Shown in pieces: positions 1 to 9,349 of a DNA stretch of 64,000 bases. The stretch lies in NCBI GenBank assembly GCA_963811055.1, contig CAWEPQ010000019.1:682001-746000 (forward strand), written 5' to 3'. How positions within the stretch are numbered: the first letter of the stretch is position 1; each line of letters starts with the position of its first letter. A program made the translations under genes and the position numbers. The stretch is from JACVRW01 sp963811055 (GTDB taxonomy: Bacteria; Actinomycetota; Thermoleophilia; Solirubrobacterales; Thermoleophilaceae). The notes beneath the pieces were generated by a model, which made no database searches, had not been told where the DNA came from, and worked only from the letters and a program-made list of their open reading frames with translations.

Positions 1-679
1 AGATCTCCTCCGGAGAGCCAAGCTGGCTGATCCGCCCGTCCGCCATGACCGCGATCCGGTCGGACATCGTCAGCGCCTCCTCCTGGTCGTGCGTGACGTA
101 CACGAAGGTCATGCCGAGCCGTTCCTGCCAGGTCTTCAGCTCCACCTGCATGGCCTTGCGCAGCTTGAGGTCGAGGGCGCCGAGCGGTTCGTCGAGCAGC
201 AGCACGCGCGGCCCGCGCACCACCGCGCGGGCGAGTGCCACACGCTGCTGCTGGCCGCCGGACAGCTCGCTGGGGCGCCTGGACTCATAGCCCTCGAGCC
301 TCACCAGGGCCAGGGCCTCGCGCACGCGCTCGCGGCGCTCCGCCTTCGGCACCCTGTCCTCGCGCAGTCCGAACTCCACGTTCCGAGCCACGTCCAGGTG
401 CGAGAAGAGCGCATAGCTTTGGAACACGGTGTTCACCGGCCGCTTGTCCGGCGGCAGGTGGGTGATGTCGCGTCCGTCGAGCAACACCTTCCCGGCCTCC
501 GGCTCCACGAACCCGGCGACCACGCGGAGGGTCGTCGTCTTCCCGCAGCCGCTCGGCCCCAGGATCGAGAAGAACTCTCCCTCTGCAAGCGACAGATCGA
601 TCGCGTCGACGGCGAGTGTCGATCCGAACGACTTCGACAGGCCCTGAAGCACGAGAAAGCCGTCTGAGCCGGCGCTCAT
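1..679 (-). CDS. potA: Spermidine/putrescine-type ABC transporter ATPase, C-terminus beyond window
   Basis: ATP-hydrolysing subunit of a polyamine-type importer, acting at the inner face of the membrane with the two permeases encoded just upstream. Translating the minus strand from the ATG at 679 gives about 226 residues: Walker A GPSGCGKTTT near residue 40, Q-loop VFQSYALF, signature LSGGQQQRVALARA, Walker B VLLLDEPLGALD and switch YVTHDQEEALTMSD. The reading frame runs off the window start, so the regulatory C-terminal domain is missing from view. Its ATG overlaps the potC stop (ATGA), so the two are translationally coupled. Substrate is inferred from family and from the amine-catabolic neighbours. 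Confidence 0.93.
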   Translation of the reverse strand, partial: MSAGSDGFLVLQGLSKSFGSTLAVDAIDLSLAEGEFFSILGPSGCGKTTTLRVVAGFVEPEAGKVLLDGRDITHLPPDKRPVNTVFQSYALFSHLDVARNVEFGLREDRVPKAERRERVREALALVRLEGYESRRPSELSGGQQQRVALARAVVRGPRVLLLDEPLGALDLKLRKAMQVELKTWQERLGMTFVYVTHDQEEALTMSDRIAVMADGRISQLGSPEEI

Positions 680-1497
680 GAGGCTGCCCCGTAATCGCGC
701 TTCGTGCGCTGGCGCATCCACGCCGAGCGCAGCCAGTAGCCCGCCAGGCCCAGCACGATCACGAGCGTCGAAACGCTGATCATGAACGTCGCGATCGCGT
801 TCACCTCGGGCGTGATGCGCGTGCGGATGAGCGAGAAGAGCACAAGCGGCAGCGTGTTGAGCCCGGACGAAAGGAACAGCGAAGTGATCACGTTGTCCAT
901 CGAGAACGCGAACACCAGCAGCGCGGAGGTCAGGATCGCCGGCATCGCCTCCGGGAGCGTCACGCGCACGAGCGCGCGCGCGGGAGTGGCGCCAAGGTCG
1001 CGCGCGGCTTCCTCAACGTGTGGATCGCGCCTCGCCAGACGCGCGCTCACGAGCATGATCACGTACGCCGTGTACAAGCCCGCGTGCCCCACGATCACCG
1101 TGCCCATCCCGAGCCGCCAGTCAACGGCCCGGAAGGTGAGCAGCAGGCCGACCGCCAGCACGAGCTCGGGCATGATCAGGCGCGAGTACGTGGAGACATT
1201 GGTGGTGGCGCGCACGGCCCGCCCCGCGCTGCGCAGGCCGATGGCGGCCAGCGTGCCGAGCACAGTGGCCACGAGCGTCGCGATCGTCGCGATCAACAGG
1301 CTGTTGCGAATCCCCTCCAGGACGACCTCGTCGTCGAACATCTGCTCGAACCAGCGGGTGGTGGGCCCGCCCCAGGACGTGAGGCTGGCATCGGCGTTGA
1401 GCGCGTTCACCATCACCAGGACGATCGGCGCGAACAGGAACACGTAGACCAGGACGACGAAGACGAGGAGCGGCGCGCGCCGCATCCGGCGGCTCAC
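676..1497 (-). CDS. potC: Spermidine/putrescine-type ABC permease PotC
   Basis: Inner-membrane permease, 273 residues with about six hydrophobic helices, beginning with a GTG at 1497 that overlaps the potB stop by four bases. The typical permease EAA loop is visible as EEAARDLGATPARALVRVTLPEAMPAI cut short here to its key residues EAA...G near residues 155-170, the contact site for the ATPase. Length and loop position fit PotC. Order potD-potB-potC-potA with 4-base overlaps is the standard operon layout. The exact substrate cannot be read from the sequence. Confidence 0.92.
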   Translation of the reverse strand: MSRRMRRAPLLVFVVLVYVFLFAPIVLVMVNALNADASLTSWGGPTTRWFEQMFDDEVVLEGIRNSLLIATIATLVATVLGTLAAIGLRSAGRAVRATTNVSTYSRLIMPELVLAVGLLLTFRAVDWRLGMGTVIVGHAGLYTAYVIMLVSARLARRDPHVEEAARDLGATPARALVRVTLPEAMPAILTSALLVFAFSMDNVITSLFLSSGLNTLPLVLFSLIRTRITPEVNAIATFMISVSTLVIVLGLAGYWLRSAWMRQRTKRDYGAAS

Positions 1498-2372
1498 AGC
1501 GGCAGACCCTCCGCGTCAGTGCGGCGGACGACGCGGCGGAGGAGGCCGATGACGACCAGCAGCACGGCGACGAGCATCACCGAAAGCGCTGCCCCGTACG
1601 GCCACTCGAACGCGCTGCCGAACTGGTCGGCGATCACGTTGCCGTACATGAGCGTCTTGCCGCCGCCGAGGATGGCCGGGATCACGTACTCGCCGGCGGC
1701 CGGCGCGCCGACGACGATGATGCCGGCGATCATGCCCGGCAGGCCCTGGGGGAACACCACGCGGAAGAACGCCGAGATGCCGTTCGCGCCCAGGTCCCGA
1801 GCCGACTCGACCACGTGCGGGTCGATCCGGTCCAGGACCACGAAGATCGCCAGGACCATCAGCGGTAGGTAGTTGTAGACGATGCCGATCACGATCCCGG
1901 CGGGGTTGAAGATCAGCTGCAGGGGCTCGTCGACTATCCCGAGCGAGAGCAGGGCATCGTTGACCGGCCCGTCCGTGCCGAGGATGTTCACCCAGGCGTA
2001 TGTGCGCACCACGAAGGAGGTGAGGAACGGGATCACCACCAGCGCGACGAGGAGCGGCTTGAGCCGGCGCGCGCGGAACGCCAGGAAGTAGGCGAGCGGG
2101 TACGCGATCAGCAGGCAGATGCCGGTCGAGATAGCCGAGATCCAGAGCGACCGCACGAGCGCGCGCAGAACGATGGGATCGTTGATGCGCTCGTAGCTCT
2201 CGAGCGTCCAGCCGAACGAGATGTCCGCGGTCAGCGTGTCCTGGGTGGCGAACGAGTGCACCACCATCAGGACGCTCGGCACCAGGAAGAAGAGCGCGGC
2301 CCACGCCAGATTGGGGAGGGCCGCGAGCCCTCGCGAGAGTCCTGCCAGCCGAGCGCCCCCGAGCGGCCTCAC
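1494..2372 (-). CDS. potB: Spermidine/putrescine-type ABC permease PotB
   Basis: First permease of the importer, 292 residues. I chose the GTG at 2372, which overlaps the potD stop (GTGA), rather than the much longer upstream open frame, which reads out of frame through potD. About six membrane helices are seen, with the EAA-type loop ESARDLGANGISAFFRVV near residue 190, followed by a helix and a VGAPAAGEYVIP segment typical of PotB. It works with PotC as a heterodimeric channel. Confidence 0.9.
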   Translation of the reverse strand: MRPLGGARLAGLSRGLAALPNLAWAALFFLVPSVLMVVHSFATQDTLTADISFGWTLESYERINDPIVLRALVRSLWISAISTGICLLIAYPLAYFLAFRARRLKPLLVALVVIPFLTSFVVRTYAWVNILGTDGPVNDALLSLGIVDEPLQLIFNPAGIVIGIVYNYLPLMVLAIFVVLDRIDPHVVESARDLGANGISAFFRVVFPQGLPGMIAGIIVVGAPAAGEYVIPAILGGGKTLMYGNVIADQFGSAFEWPYGAALSVMLVAVLLVVIGLLRRVVRRTDAEGLPL

Positions 2373-3531
2373 GCCGCCTTGATGCGCAGCCACTCGCGAT
2401 CCCAGAGCTTCTGGCTCTCGCCGAGCGCCTTCTGGTACTGGACGCGCTCCAGCACCTCCTTGGGCGGATACAGGATCTCCGACTCGGCGATGCCCTTGTC
2501 GATGAACTGCCGGGCGTCCGCCATGCAGAACGCGATCCCGAGGGTGTTCACGAAGTTCGCGTACTGACGCGGCTGGTAGAAGTGGTCGAAGAACTTCCAC
2601 ACGACTGGCAGCCGCTCCGACTCGCTGATCGCCACCCAGGTGTCGAGGTACGTCTGGGTGCCGTCCTCGGGGGCCACCCAGACGATGTTCTCGTTCTCCT
2701 GGTTGGCCAGATAGATGTCGTAGTCCCAGTCCATGGCGATGGCCACGGAGCCGTCCACGAGACCCTTCGACAGGTCGGTCTGGACGAACTGCTTGAGGTG
2801 GGGCTTGATCTCGATCACCTTGTCGCCCGCCTGCCTGATCTCGTCCTCGTCGGTGGACGAGATCGAGTTGCCGTCGGCGATCAGTGCCGCGCCGATCACG
2901 AATGCCGGGAAATCGAGGAACGTGATCTTCCCGGAGTACTTCTCGGCGACCTTCCACACATCCGCCCAGGACCTCAGGTCGTCGTCCACCATGTCGCGGC
3001 GGTAGGCGAAGCCGGTCTTGCCGTAGTCGGTGGTGACGCAGCGGGCCTTGTCGTCGGCCGCGTAGCCGTTCTTGAACTCCGGATCGATGTTCGCGTAGTT
3101 CGGGACGGCGTCGAGGTCGATCTTCGCCGCCACGCCAAGGTCCACGATCCGCTGCACGTCCTTCTCGGTGATGAGCATGATGTCCACGGCCTTGGGATCC
3201 GTCGCCAGCTTGGCGATGCGGTCCTCGTCAACCGGGATCGGCACCTGCCTCACCTTGGAGCCGGGATTCGCCTTCGCGAAGTCCGCCAGATTGTCCGAGC
3301 CGATCCAGTCCGGGTAGCCCCCGAGCTTGATCGTGCCGCTCTCGAGCTGCTTCGCGGCCGTCCCGCCGCCGCGTCGTCGTCGTCGCCGCACGCCGTCAGG
3401 ACCCCGCCACTCAGGGACAGCGCCACCGCCCCTCCGGCCATCGACATGAACCGGCGCCGGTTGATCTCGTTTTGCCAAGCGACCCGCCGCGCAAGCGCGT
3501 CTCTGTCGTTCCTCTGCGAGTTCATCCCCAT
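2369..3531 (-). CDS. potD: Polyamine-type substrate-binding lipoprotein PotD, frameshifted near 3360
   Basis: Extracytoplasmic binding protein feeding the PotBC permease. The ATG at 3531 is preceded by an AGGAG ribosome site. The N-terminus has an RRRF twin-arginine-like motif, a hydrophobic stretch and a lipobox LTAC, then a run of aspartates and alanines. There the frame breaks: the leader is in one frame and the mature domain (from GTAAKQLESG onward, about 340 residues ending RIKAA) is in another. Adding one base in the GC-only repeat at about 3355-3375 restores a single protein. A sequencing error in low-complexity DNA is as likely as a true mutation. The mature part looks intact. Confidence 0.85.
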
Positions 3532-3559
3532 TGCTGCTCCTCTCTCATGCGCTGGCCAG

Positions 3560-4435
3560 CTACCGAGCCGCTCGGGCCCCGGAACGGCTTTCACGCGGTT
3601 TGACCGAGCGCAGCCGAGTGGTCTCGGCCCCCAGTGCCTGCGACATTTCCTCCGCCGCCTGAACTACGTGCGCCGCCACGAGGCTGCGCCGCCCCTTGCC
3701 CATGCGGAAGCGCGGTACCGAAACTGAGATGGCGGCGACCGCGCACCCCGAGTGGTCGAACACCGGGGCGCTCACGCAGTGGAGGCCGGCGATGCATTCG
3801 TCGCGGGTCTCCGCATAGCCACGTCTGCGTGTGGCTTCCAGGTCGCGGCGCAGGTCCTCGTACGTCGTAAGCGTCTTGTCCGTCAGCCGCGCGAAGGGCT
3901 GGCGCCCGAGCACCGAGCGCAGCTCGAGGTCGTCCAGCGGAGCGAGGAGCGCCTTGCCGGCCGCGGATGCGTGGGCGGGCAAGCGCCGGCCGACGAGCGC
4001 GACGAGGCGCACGGGCTGTGTCGAGTCCTGACGAGCGATGTACACCGCGTCGGCCCCGGAGAGGACCCCGAGCTGGACGGTTTCGTCCAGGGCATTTCGC
4101 AGCTTGTGGCCGATGGGAGTGAACGTGCCGGCAACGTCGACGCCGGCCGAGTACGCCTGCGCGAGCTGGAGAATCCCGACGTCGAGGGAATAGCGCTTGT
4201 CGTCCTCTCTCACAGTCTTGCTCTGACCAAGGCTGCCGAGGATTCCCAGCAGCGTGCTCCCGGGGACGCCGGTCGCGCGGGTGAGCTCGGCGAGCGTGGC
4301 GCCGCCCGGCCGGTCGGCGAGAGCGGACAGCACCTCGAACGCACGCTCGACGGCACGCGAGTGGTAGACGCGCTTCCCCTGTCTCGCAGTCACGGGGAGT
4401 GATTCAACACCGCGGCTGTTCAGTAAGTCAAGCAT
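3560..4435 (-). CDS. IclR-family transcriptional regulator
   Basis: Regulator of the surrounding catabolic operon (inferred). The 291-residue product has an N-terminal winged helix-turn-helix (TLAELTRATGVPGSTLLGIL, residues about 48-67) and an IclR effector domain with ASAAGKALLA and the YAETRDECIAGLHCVSAPVFD region. The ATG at 4435 overlaps the end of the aminotransferase; a GTG at 4394, just before the first conserved segment, is an alternative start. It lies 28 bases before potD in the same direction, so it is probably co-transcribed and may sense an intermediate of the pathway. Confidence 0.9.
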   Translation of the reverse strand: MLDLLNSRGVESLPVTARQGKRVYHSRAVERAFEVLSALADRPGGATLAELTRATGVPGSTLLGILGSLGQSKTVREDDKRYSLDVGILQLAQAYSAGVDVAGTFTPIGHKLRNALDETVQLGVLSGADAVYIARQDSTQPVRLVALVGRRLPAHASAAGKALLAPLDDLELRSVLGRQPFARLTDKTLTTYEDLRRDLEATRRRGYAETRDECIAGLHCVSAPVFDHSGCAVAAISVSVPRFRMGKGRRSLVAAHVVQAAEEMSQALGAETTRLRSVKPRESRSGARAAR

Positions 4436-5771
4436 TCATTTGAAATGTCAAAGGCTCGAGGCGCTCCAGGTCTTGCGGGCCAAGCAGCGGTTGGGCGCCA
4501 CGCTGGAGCAGGCGCTGAAGCTCGTCCAGGGCCAGTCGAAGCCCATCGCGGATGAGCCCAAGATGAGCCCGATCGGCGATAAGCGGGGGTGCCACGGCCA
4601 GGCCGCGGTCGAGTGGGCGGGTGAGGATCCCGTAGCTTCGGGCGATCGCCAGGGCGTCCGTCGAGATGGTGGGGTGCTGCTCCACCAGGGACGCGCTGAA
4701 GTCGAAGCCAGCGAGCAGGCCGACACCGCCGCGCACGTCGTCCACGAGCGGGTGATCGGCGAGCGTGCGGAGCTCGTCGAACAGCGGCCCCTCGAGTTCG
4801 AGCGAGCGTTCGAGCAGCCGCTCTTCCCGGAGGATCCGTAGGTTTGCGATTGCCGCCGCGCAGACCGTCGCGTGGCCGGAGTAGGTCGGGCCGTGGCGAA
4901 ACGGCAGCTCGCCCGGCCGGTCCCAGAATCCGTCGGCCACGGTGGAGGAGACCACCAGTCCGCCGAGCGGCAGGTAGCCGCTGGTCACGCCCTTTGCGAA
5001 GGCGATGAGGTCCGGCACGAGTCCCCAGCGCTCCACGCCGTACCAGTCGCCGAGCCGGCCGAAGCCGCAAACCACGGCGTCAGCGATCGTGAGGATGCCC
5101 TGCGAGTGGCACAGGTCCTGCACCGCCTCCAGGTAGCCGGGCTCCGGAGGCAGCAGCCCGCCCGACGCGATAACCGGTTCGAACAGAAACGCCGCCACGC
5201 GTTCCGGCCCGATTCGTGACAGCTCGCGCTCGAGGGCGTCGACGGAGTCGTGCGGCACATGCGAGACGTCCTGGATCAGCGGCCCATAGCCGGCCTGGTT
5301 CCCCGGAATCCCCGCGAGGCTGGTGCCGAAGCCGTGGGTGCCGTGGTAGCCGGAGGATCTCGCGACGATGTGCCTCCGCTCCGGGCGCCCCAGCCTGCTC
5401 CAGTGGAGCCGCGCGAGCTTTGCGGCGGTGTCGATGGCATCCCCGCCGCCGCTGAGCAGGAAGATGCGCGAGTCCGGGTCGGGCGCAAGAGCCGCGAGCT
5501 GTTCCGCCAGCTCGAGGGCCGGCTCGTTCGCGTAGTCGCCGAACACGTGGTGGGTCTCCAGGCGTTCGAGCTGCGCGGCCACGGCGTCTCGTATCTCGCG
5601 TCGGCCGTGCCCGACGTTCGTGTGCCAGAGCCCGGCGCTGGCGTCCAGGTAGCGGCGGCCGGCGCTGTCCCAGACCCACACACCCTCGCCACGCGTCATC
5701 ACCACCTGCCGCCCGGATACCACCGCCATGTCGGCGAACGGGTGCCAGAGCCGTGTGTCCGCGGAGCTCAT
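4428..5771 (-). CDS. Class III (omega) PLP-dependent aminotransferase
   Basis: Transfers an amino group from an omega-amine to pyruvate or 2-oxoglutarate; cytosolic. 447 residues, with the PLP lysine in FAKGVTSGYLPLGG (about residue 285), the SGGGDAIDTAAKLAR cofactor-binding segment and SSGYHGTHGFG. The usual ADEV motif before GFGR is ADAVVCGFGRLG here, so the glutamate is replaced by alanine, an oddity within the family. The ATG at 5771 overlaps the stop of the aldehyde dehydrogenase (ATGA). With that enzyme it would turn a diamine or amino-aldehyde precursor into a carboxylate. Substrate not determinable. Confidence 0.9.
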   Translation of the reverse strand: MSSADTRLWHPFADMAVVSGRQVVMTRGEGVWVWDSAGRRYLDASAGLWHTNVGHGRREIRDAVAAQLERLETHHVFGDYANEPALELAEQLAALAPDPDSRIFLLSGGGDAIDTAAKLARLHWSRLGRPERRHIVARSSGYHGTHGFGTSLAGIPGNQAGYGPLIQDVSHVPHDSVDALERELSRIGPERVAAFLFEPVIASGGLLPPEPGYLEAVQDLCHSQGILTIADAVVCGFGRLGDWYGVERWGLVPDLIAFAKGVTSGYLPLGGLVVSSTVADGFWDRPGELPFRHGPTYSGHATVCAAAIANLRILREERLLERSLELEGPLFDELRTLADHPLVDDVRGGVGLLAGFDFSASLVEQHPTISTDALAIARSYGILTRPLDRGLAVAPPLIADRAHLGLIRDGLRLALDELQRLLQRGAQPLLGPQDLERLEPLTFQMNA

Positions 5772-7141
5772 GGACTGCTCAAATCGCTGTACACCGCCTG
5801 GAGGTCCGTCACGGCCGCGTAGCCGTATAGGCCTCCCTCGGGCTGGCCGTTCCCCGCTTGGCGGCGGCCACTGAACGGCGCTTCGAGATCCACGTCATCG
5901 GTGCGCCGGTTGACCGCGACCACACCGACCTCGAGTCGCTCGGCTGCCACGGCGGCCACGACCGGATCGCGCGTGTGAACCGCGGCGCTCAGTCCGGCCG
6001 GGGCCTCCGCGACGGCGCGCCATGCCTCATCGGACCCGCCATGGACGCGGTCGAGCAGCAGGAAGGGGGCGAACAGCTCGCGGCGGCGCGCGTCGTGATC
6101 TGCCGGGACGTCCGTCACGACCACCGGTGCGAAGAAGGGCCGATCGGGGCCGGCATCTCCCACCGCCGCCTGAGCGATCACGCCGGCCCCCGCGGACACC
6201 ACCGACCGAAGAACCTCCTCGGCCTCACGCCGAGCGGCGTCGTGAATCAGCGGCCCGACGTCCGTGTCGTGCTGTGAGGGGTCACCAACTCTCAGCGCCC
6301 GGATGCGGGCCTCCACCCGGTCGGTCAGAGCGTCAGCCACGTCATCCTCGGCGAGCACGCGTCGAGTCGCGGTGCACTTCTGGCCGTTGATGGCGGTGGC
6401 CGCGGCCACGATGCAGTCAGCCGCGTGATCGAGGTCCGCGTCGGCGAAGACGATCGCCGGACATACCCCCCCGAGTTCGAGCGCGCAACGAGCAACGCGG
6501 CGTGCACAGCGCGAGGCGACCTCGTGCCCCGCCGCGCTCGATCCTGTGAAGTGCACCCCGGCAACGCGATCGTCGTCGCAGAGTTGACGCGCCACGTCCG
6601 GACCTCCCAGGACCACCTGGAGAGCGCCGCCGTGCCCGGACGCCTCCATCAGCCCGGCCAGAGCCACGGCGCTCCCCGACGCCAGCTCCGAGGGCTTCCA
6701 GACAACCGCGTTTCCGGCCATGAGCGCGGGCAGGAACTTCCACGCCGGCGTGACGAGCGGCACGTTCCAGGGCGTAATGGCGGCCACGATCCCCAGCGGG
6801 CGCCGCAGCACGCGGCTCGAACCTGCGCACTCCTCCGGGGGCGGACGCTCGGCGTACCAGCGGGCGGATCGGACTGTCCAGTCCACCTCCGCGACCGCCT
6901 CGCCCCGGCATTTCCCGACCTCGCTGACGATCAGGTTCGCCATCCGGTCGGCGTCGCGCTCGAGCCTGTCGGCGAAGGCGGCCAGCACAGCGCCGCGCTC
7001 CTCGGCCGGGCGTGCTGCCCAGCCCCTCTGCAGTTCCGCGGCCCGGGTCACCACCTCGGAGACCTCCGTGGCCGAGTGGGATGGCGCCTCGAAGACCAGG
7101 TCGCCGGTGGCGGGGCTCACGCTGCGGACCGTGCCCCTCAC
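5768..7141 (-). CDS. NAD(P)-dependent aldehyde dehydrogenase
   Basis: Oxidises an aldehyde, probably the amino- or semialdehyde produced by the adjacent aminotransferase. About 457 residues from the GTG at 7141 (a TTG at 7171 is possible). Family landmarks are ITPWNVPL near residue 125, KPSEL, the catalytic glutamate in LELGGVCP and the catalytic cysteine in NGQKCTATRR. It heads the minus-strand operon ALDH-aminotransferase-iclR-potDBCA. Family-level function is certain; the substrate (4-aminobutanal or succinate semialdehyde are candidates) is inferred from the polyamine transporter context. Confidence 0.9.
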   Translation of the reverse strand: MRGTVRSVSPATGDLVFEAPSHSATEVSEVVTRAAELQRGWAARPAEERGAVLAAFADRLERDADRMANLIVSEVGKCRGEAVAEVDWTVRSARWYAERPPPEECAGSSRVLRRPLGIVAAITPWNVPLVTPAWKFLPALMAGNAVVWKPSELASGSAVALAGLMEASGHGGALQVVLGGPDVARQLCDDDRVAGVHFTGSSAAGHEVASRCARRVARCALELGGVCPAIVFADADLDHAADCIVAAATAINGQKCTATRRVLAEDDVADALTDRVEARIRALRVGDPSQHDTDVGPLIHDAARREAEEVLRSVVSAGAGVIAQAAVGDAGPDRPFFAPVVVTDVPADHDARRRELFAPFLLLDRVHGGSDEAWRAVAEAPAGLSAAVHTRDPVVAAVAAERLEVGVVAVNRRTDDVDLEAPFSGRRQAGNGQPEGGLYGYAAVTDLQAVYSDLSSP

Positions 7142-7230
7142 ACCGGGCTCACGTAGTCGGCAATTCAGCAACCAAAGTTGCCGTATGCTAACCGCGGCAC
7201 CCCGGGTGTCAACACCGAAAGGAAGCTGCC
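7142..7230. promoter_or_regulatory. Divergent promoter region between ALDH operon and amidohydrolase gene
   Basis: An 89-base divergent gap that must hold both promoters. It contains a small inverted repeat GCAAC-CAAA-GTTGC at 7168-7181 that could be an operator for the IclR protein, and an AAAGGAAG ribosome site just before the TTG at 7231. The repeat arms are only five bases, so its role is a guess. Confidence 0.4.
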
Positions 7231-8490
7231 TTGAACGAGCACTCCGGCCACGATCTGGCAATCGTCGACGTGGCGCTGATCGACGGCACCGGGGGAGAAC
7301 CGGTGGACGCAGCGACTGTCGTCGTGCGCGATGGGCGTATCGAGCGGGTCGGATCCGGCTCGCCGCCCGCAGGCCTCCCGGTCGTCGACGGTGCCGGCCA
7401 CACCCTGATACCGGGACTGTTCGACTGCCACATCCACCTGTCGCTGACGGGTGGCGCCAACTGCGATCCGGACCCCGAGCCCGACACCTTCGCGGTGCTG
7501 CGCGCCGCCCGGGACGCCCACCGAACCCTGGCCGCGGGTTTCACGACCGTTCGCGACACGGGCGGGCGCGACTTCATGGAAATGACGCTGCGCGACGCGA
7601 TCCGGCGCGGGATCGTCCGCGGGCCGCGGCTGGTGCTCGCCGGCAAGATCGTCTCGATGACCACCCCGGGCTGCCGCTGGTACCCCGGGATGTACCGCGA
7701 GGCCGACGGGGCCGATGAGGTGCGCAAGGCGGCCCGCGAGCAGCTCAAGATGGGTGCTGACCTGGTGAAGCTGATGGCCACGGCGGCGGCCTTCGCCCCG
7801 GACGAGGACCCGGAGAGCGTGCAGTACGAGCTGGAGGAGCTCCGCGCGGCCGTCGAGGAGGCGCACAAGCAGAACCGCCACGTCGCCGCGCACGCCGAGG
7901 GGGTTGACGGGATCCGGAACGCCGTGCACGCCGGAGTGGACACGATCGAGCACGGTGACTGCCTGTACCAAGACGAGGAGCTGATGGCGAGGATGCGCCA
8001 GCAGGGCACGCACCTCGTGCCGACGCTCACCCTCTACGAGGAGGTCATGACCCGCCCGGAGGAGCCGATGCCGGAGTTCATCCGACGCAACGTCGCGCGG
8101 ATGCACGAGGCCAACATCCGCTCATTCACCCGCGCGGTGGAGCTTGAGGTGCCGATCGCGATGGGCACCGACGCCGGCGCGTCGTTCAACCCCCACGGCG
8201 GGAACGCGACAGAGCTGTCCCTGATGGTGCGGTACGGGATGACGCCGGTCCAGGCGATCTCGGCGTCGACCCTGGGCCCGGCACGCGCCCTGCGGCTCGA
8301 CTCCGAGCTCGGCACGGTCGAGCCCGGCAAGCTCGCCGATCTCGTCCTGGTGGCCGGCGACCTGGGCTCGGACATCGAGCTGCTCCGGCGTCCGGAGAAC
8401 GTGTCAGCGGTCGTTCAGCGCGGAGAGATCGTCGTCGACCGCCGGGCCGGCGCCGCAAAGCCGGAGCTCAACGCCCTGCTCGGGTCATGA
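7231..8490 (+). CDS. Metal-dependent amidohydrolase (imidazolonepropionase/prolidase-like)
   Basis: Cytosolic amidohydrolase-superfamily enzyme of 419 residues that hydrolyses an amide or cyclic amide bond. Metal ligands are visible in order: HIHLS (about residue 66), the lysine in LVKLMAT (about 180), HAEG, HGD and the aspartate of GTDAG (about 310). The start is a TTG with a good AAAGGAAG ribosome site ten bases upstream. It is transcribed away from the ALDH operon and meets the nitrilase gene head-on, their ends overlapping by six bases. Probably part of the same amide/amine pathway. Confidence 0.88.
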   Translation: MNEHSGHDLAIVDVALIDGTGGEPVDAATVVVRDGRIERVGSGSPPAGLPVVDGAGHTLIPGLFDCHIHLSLTGGANCDPDPEPDTFAVLRAARDAHRTLAAGFTTVRDTGGRDFMEMTLRDAIRRGIVRGPRLVLAGKIVSMTTPGCRWYPGMYREADGADEVRKAAREQLKMGADLVKLMATAAAFAPDEDPESVQYELEELRAAVEEAHKQNRHVAAHAEGVDGIRNAVHAGVDTIEHGDCLYQDEELMARMRQQGTHLVPTLTLYEEVMTRPEEPMPEFIRRNVARMHEANIRSFTRAVELEVPIAMGTDAGASFNPHGGNATELSLMVRYGMTPVQAISASTLGPARALRLDSELGTVEPGKLADLVLVAGDLGSDIELLRRPENVSAVVQRGEIVVDRRAGAAKPELNALLGS

Positions 8491-9273
8491 CGGCACAACG
8501 GGCACGTTGATGGGAAGTCGCCGTCGCTGGGCCTCGAGCGTCTCTCGGTCCAGTGCGACGACGACCATGCCGGGCGTATTCCCCAGGGCCTCGAGCTCGC
8601 TCCCGTCCGGGCCGTAGACGGCGGAACCGCCCCAGAACGAGAGCCCGCCGTCCTCGCCCACGAGATTCGCGAAGCCGACGTAGCGGCCGAAGAGCAGGGC
8701 CTGCGCGGCATTCACGAGCGGCCATCCACGGCGGTTGCCCGCCAGCACGCCGTCGCGGGCCTCCGCGCTGGCGGCCATGTGGATCGAGAGCTCGACGCCG
8801 GCCCGTCCGACAGCGTCGATCAGCGGACCGCGCCAGGCGTCCTCGCAGATGAGGATCGCGCAGCGCCAGCCGAGCAGGTCGAACGGCAAGACAGCGGACC
8901 CGGCCATGAAGCGCTCGTCTTCGTCGAACGGCCCGTAGCTCGGCAGGTTGACCTTGTCCTGGCGGTGGACCACTCGACCGCCGGCGAGCACCACGGCGCT
9001 GTTCGTGGCAAGGGCGCCGCCGTCGAGGGGCGCCCCCGCGATCACGGTAAGCCCAGCTGCGGCCGCGGCCGAGGCAAGCTCGGCGGTGTGGCGCTCCGAC
9101 GGCCAGAGCTCCGCGGCCTCGCGGCCGATCCCATACCCGCTCAGAGATAGCTCCCCGAACATGAGCACGTCCGCTCCCTCGCGCGCAGCCCGGTCCACGG
9201 CCTCGAGGTGAGCGCTCAGGTTCGCCTCTGGGGCGTCCGCGCGCGGCGCGACCTGCGCGACCGCCAGCCGCAT
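8485..9273 (-). CDS. Carbon-nitrogen hydrolase (nitrilase superfamily amidase)
   Basis: 262-residue amidase fold with the complete catalytic triad: glutamate in FGELSLSGY (about residue 41), lysine in RQDKVNLPSYG (about 109) and cysteine in LICEDAWRG (about 145). Such enzymes cleave amides, N-carbamoyl groups or N-carbamoylputrescine. Start ATG at 9273 was chosen because MRLAVAQVAPRADAP is the usual N-terminus; longer open frame upstream has no family similarity. Beside a polyamine-type transporter and aminotransferase, an N-carbamoyl- or acyl-amine hydrolase is a reasonable guess. Confidence 0.88.
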   Translation of the reverse strand: MRLAVAQVAPRADAPEANLSAHLEAVDRAAREGADVLMFGELSLSGYGIGREAAELWPSERHTAELASAAAAAGLTVIAGAPLDGGALATNSAVVLAGGRVVHRQDKVNLPSYGPFDEDERFMAGSAVLPFDLLGWRCAILICEDAWRGPLIDAVGRAGVELSIHMAASAEARDGVLAGNRRGWPLVNAAQALLFGRYVGFANLVGEDGGLSFWGGSAVYGPDGSELEALGNTPGMVVVALDRETLEAQRRRLPINVPVVPS

Positions 9274-9349
9274 CAGCCGGCGGCTGCGACGAGATTGGCT
9301 GCCACGGCGCGAGCGTACCGAGCTGAGCCCGGCTTGCGAGGAGTCCGCC

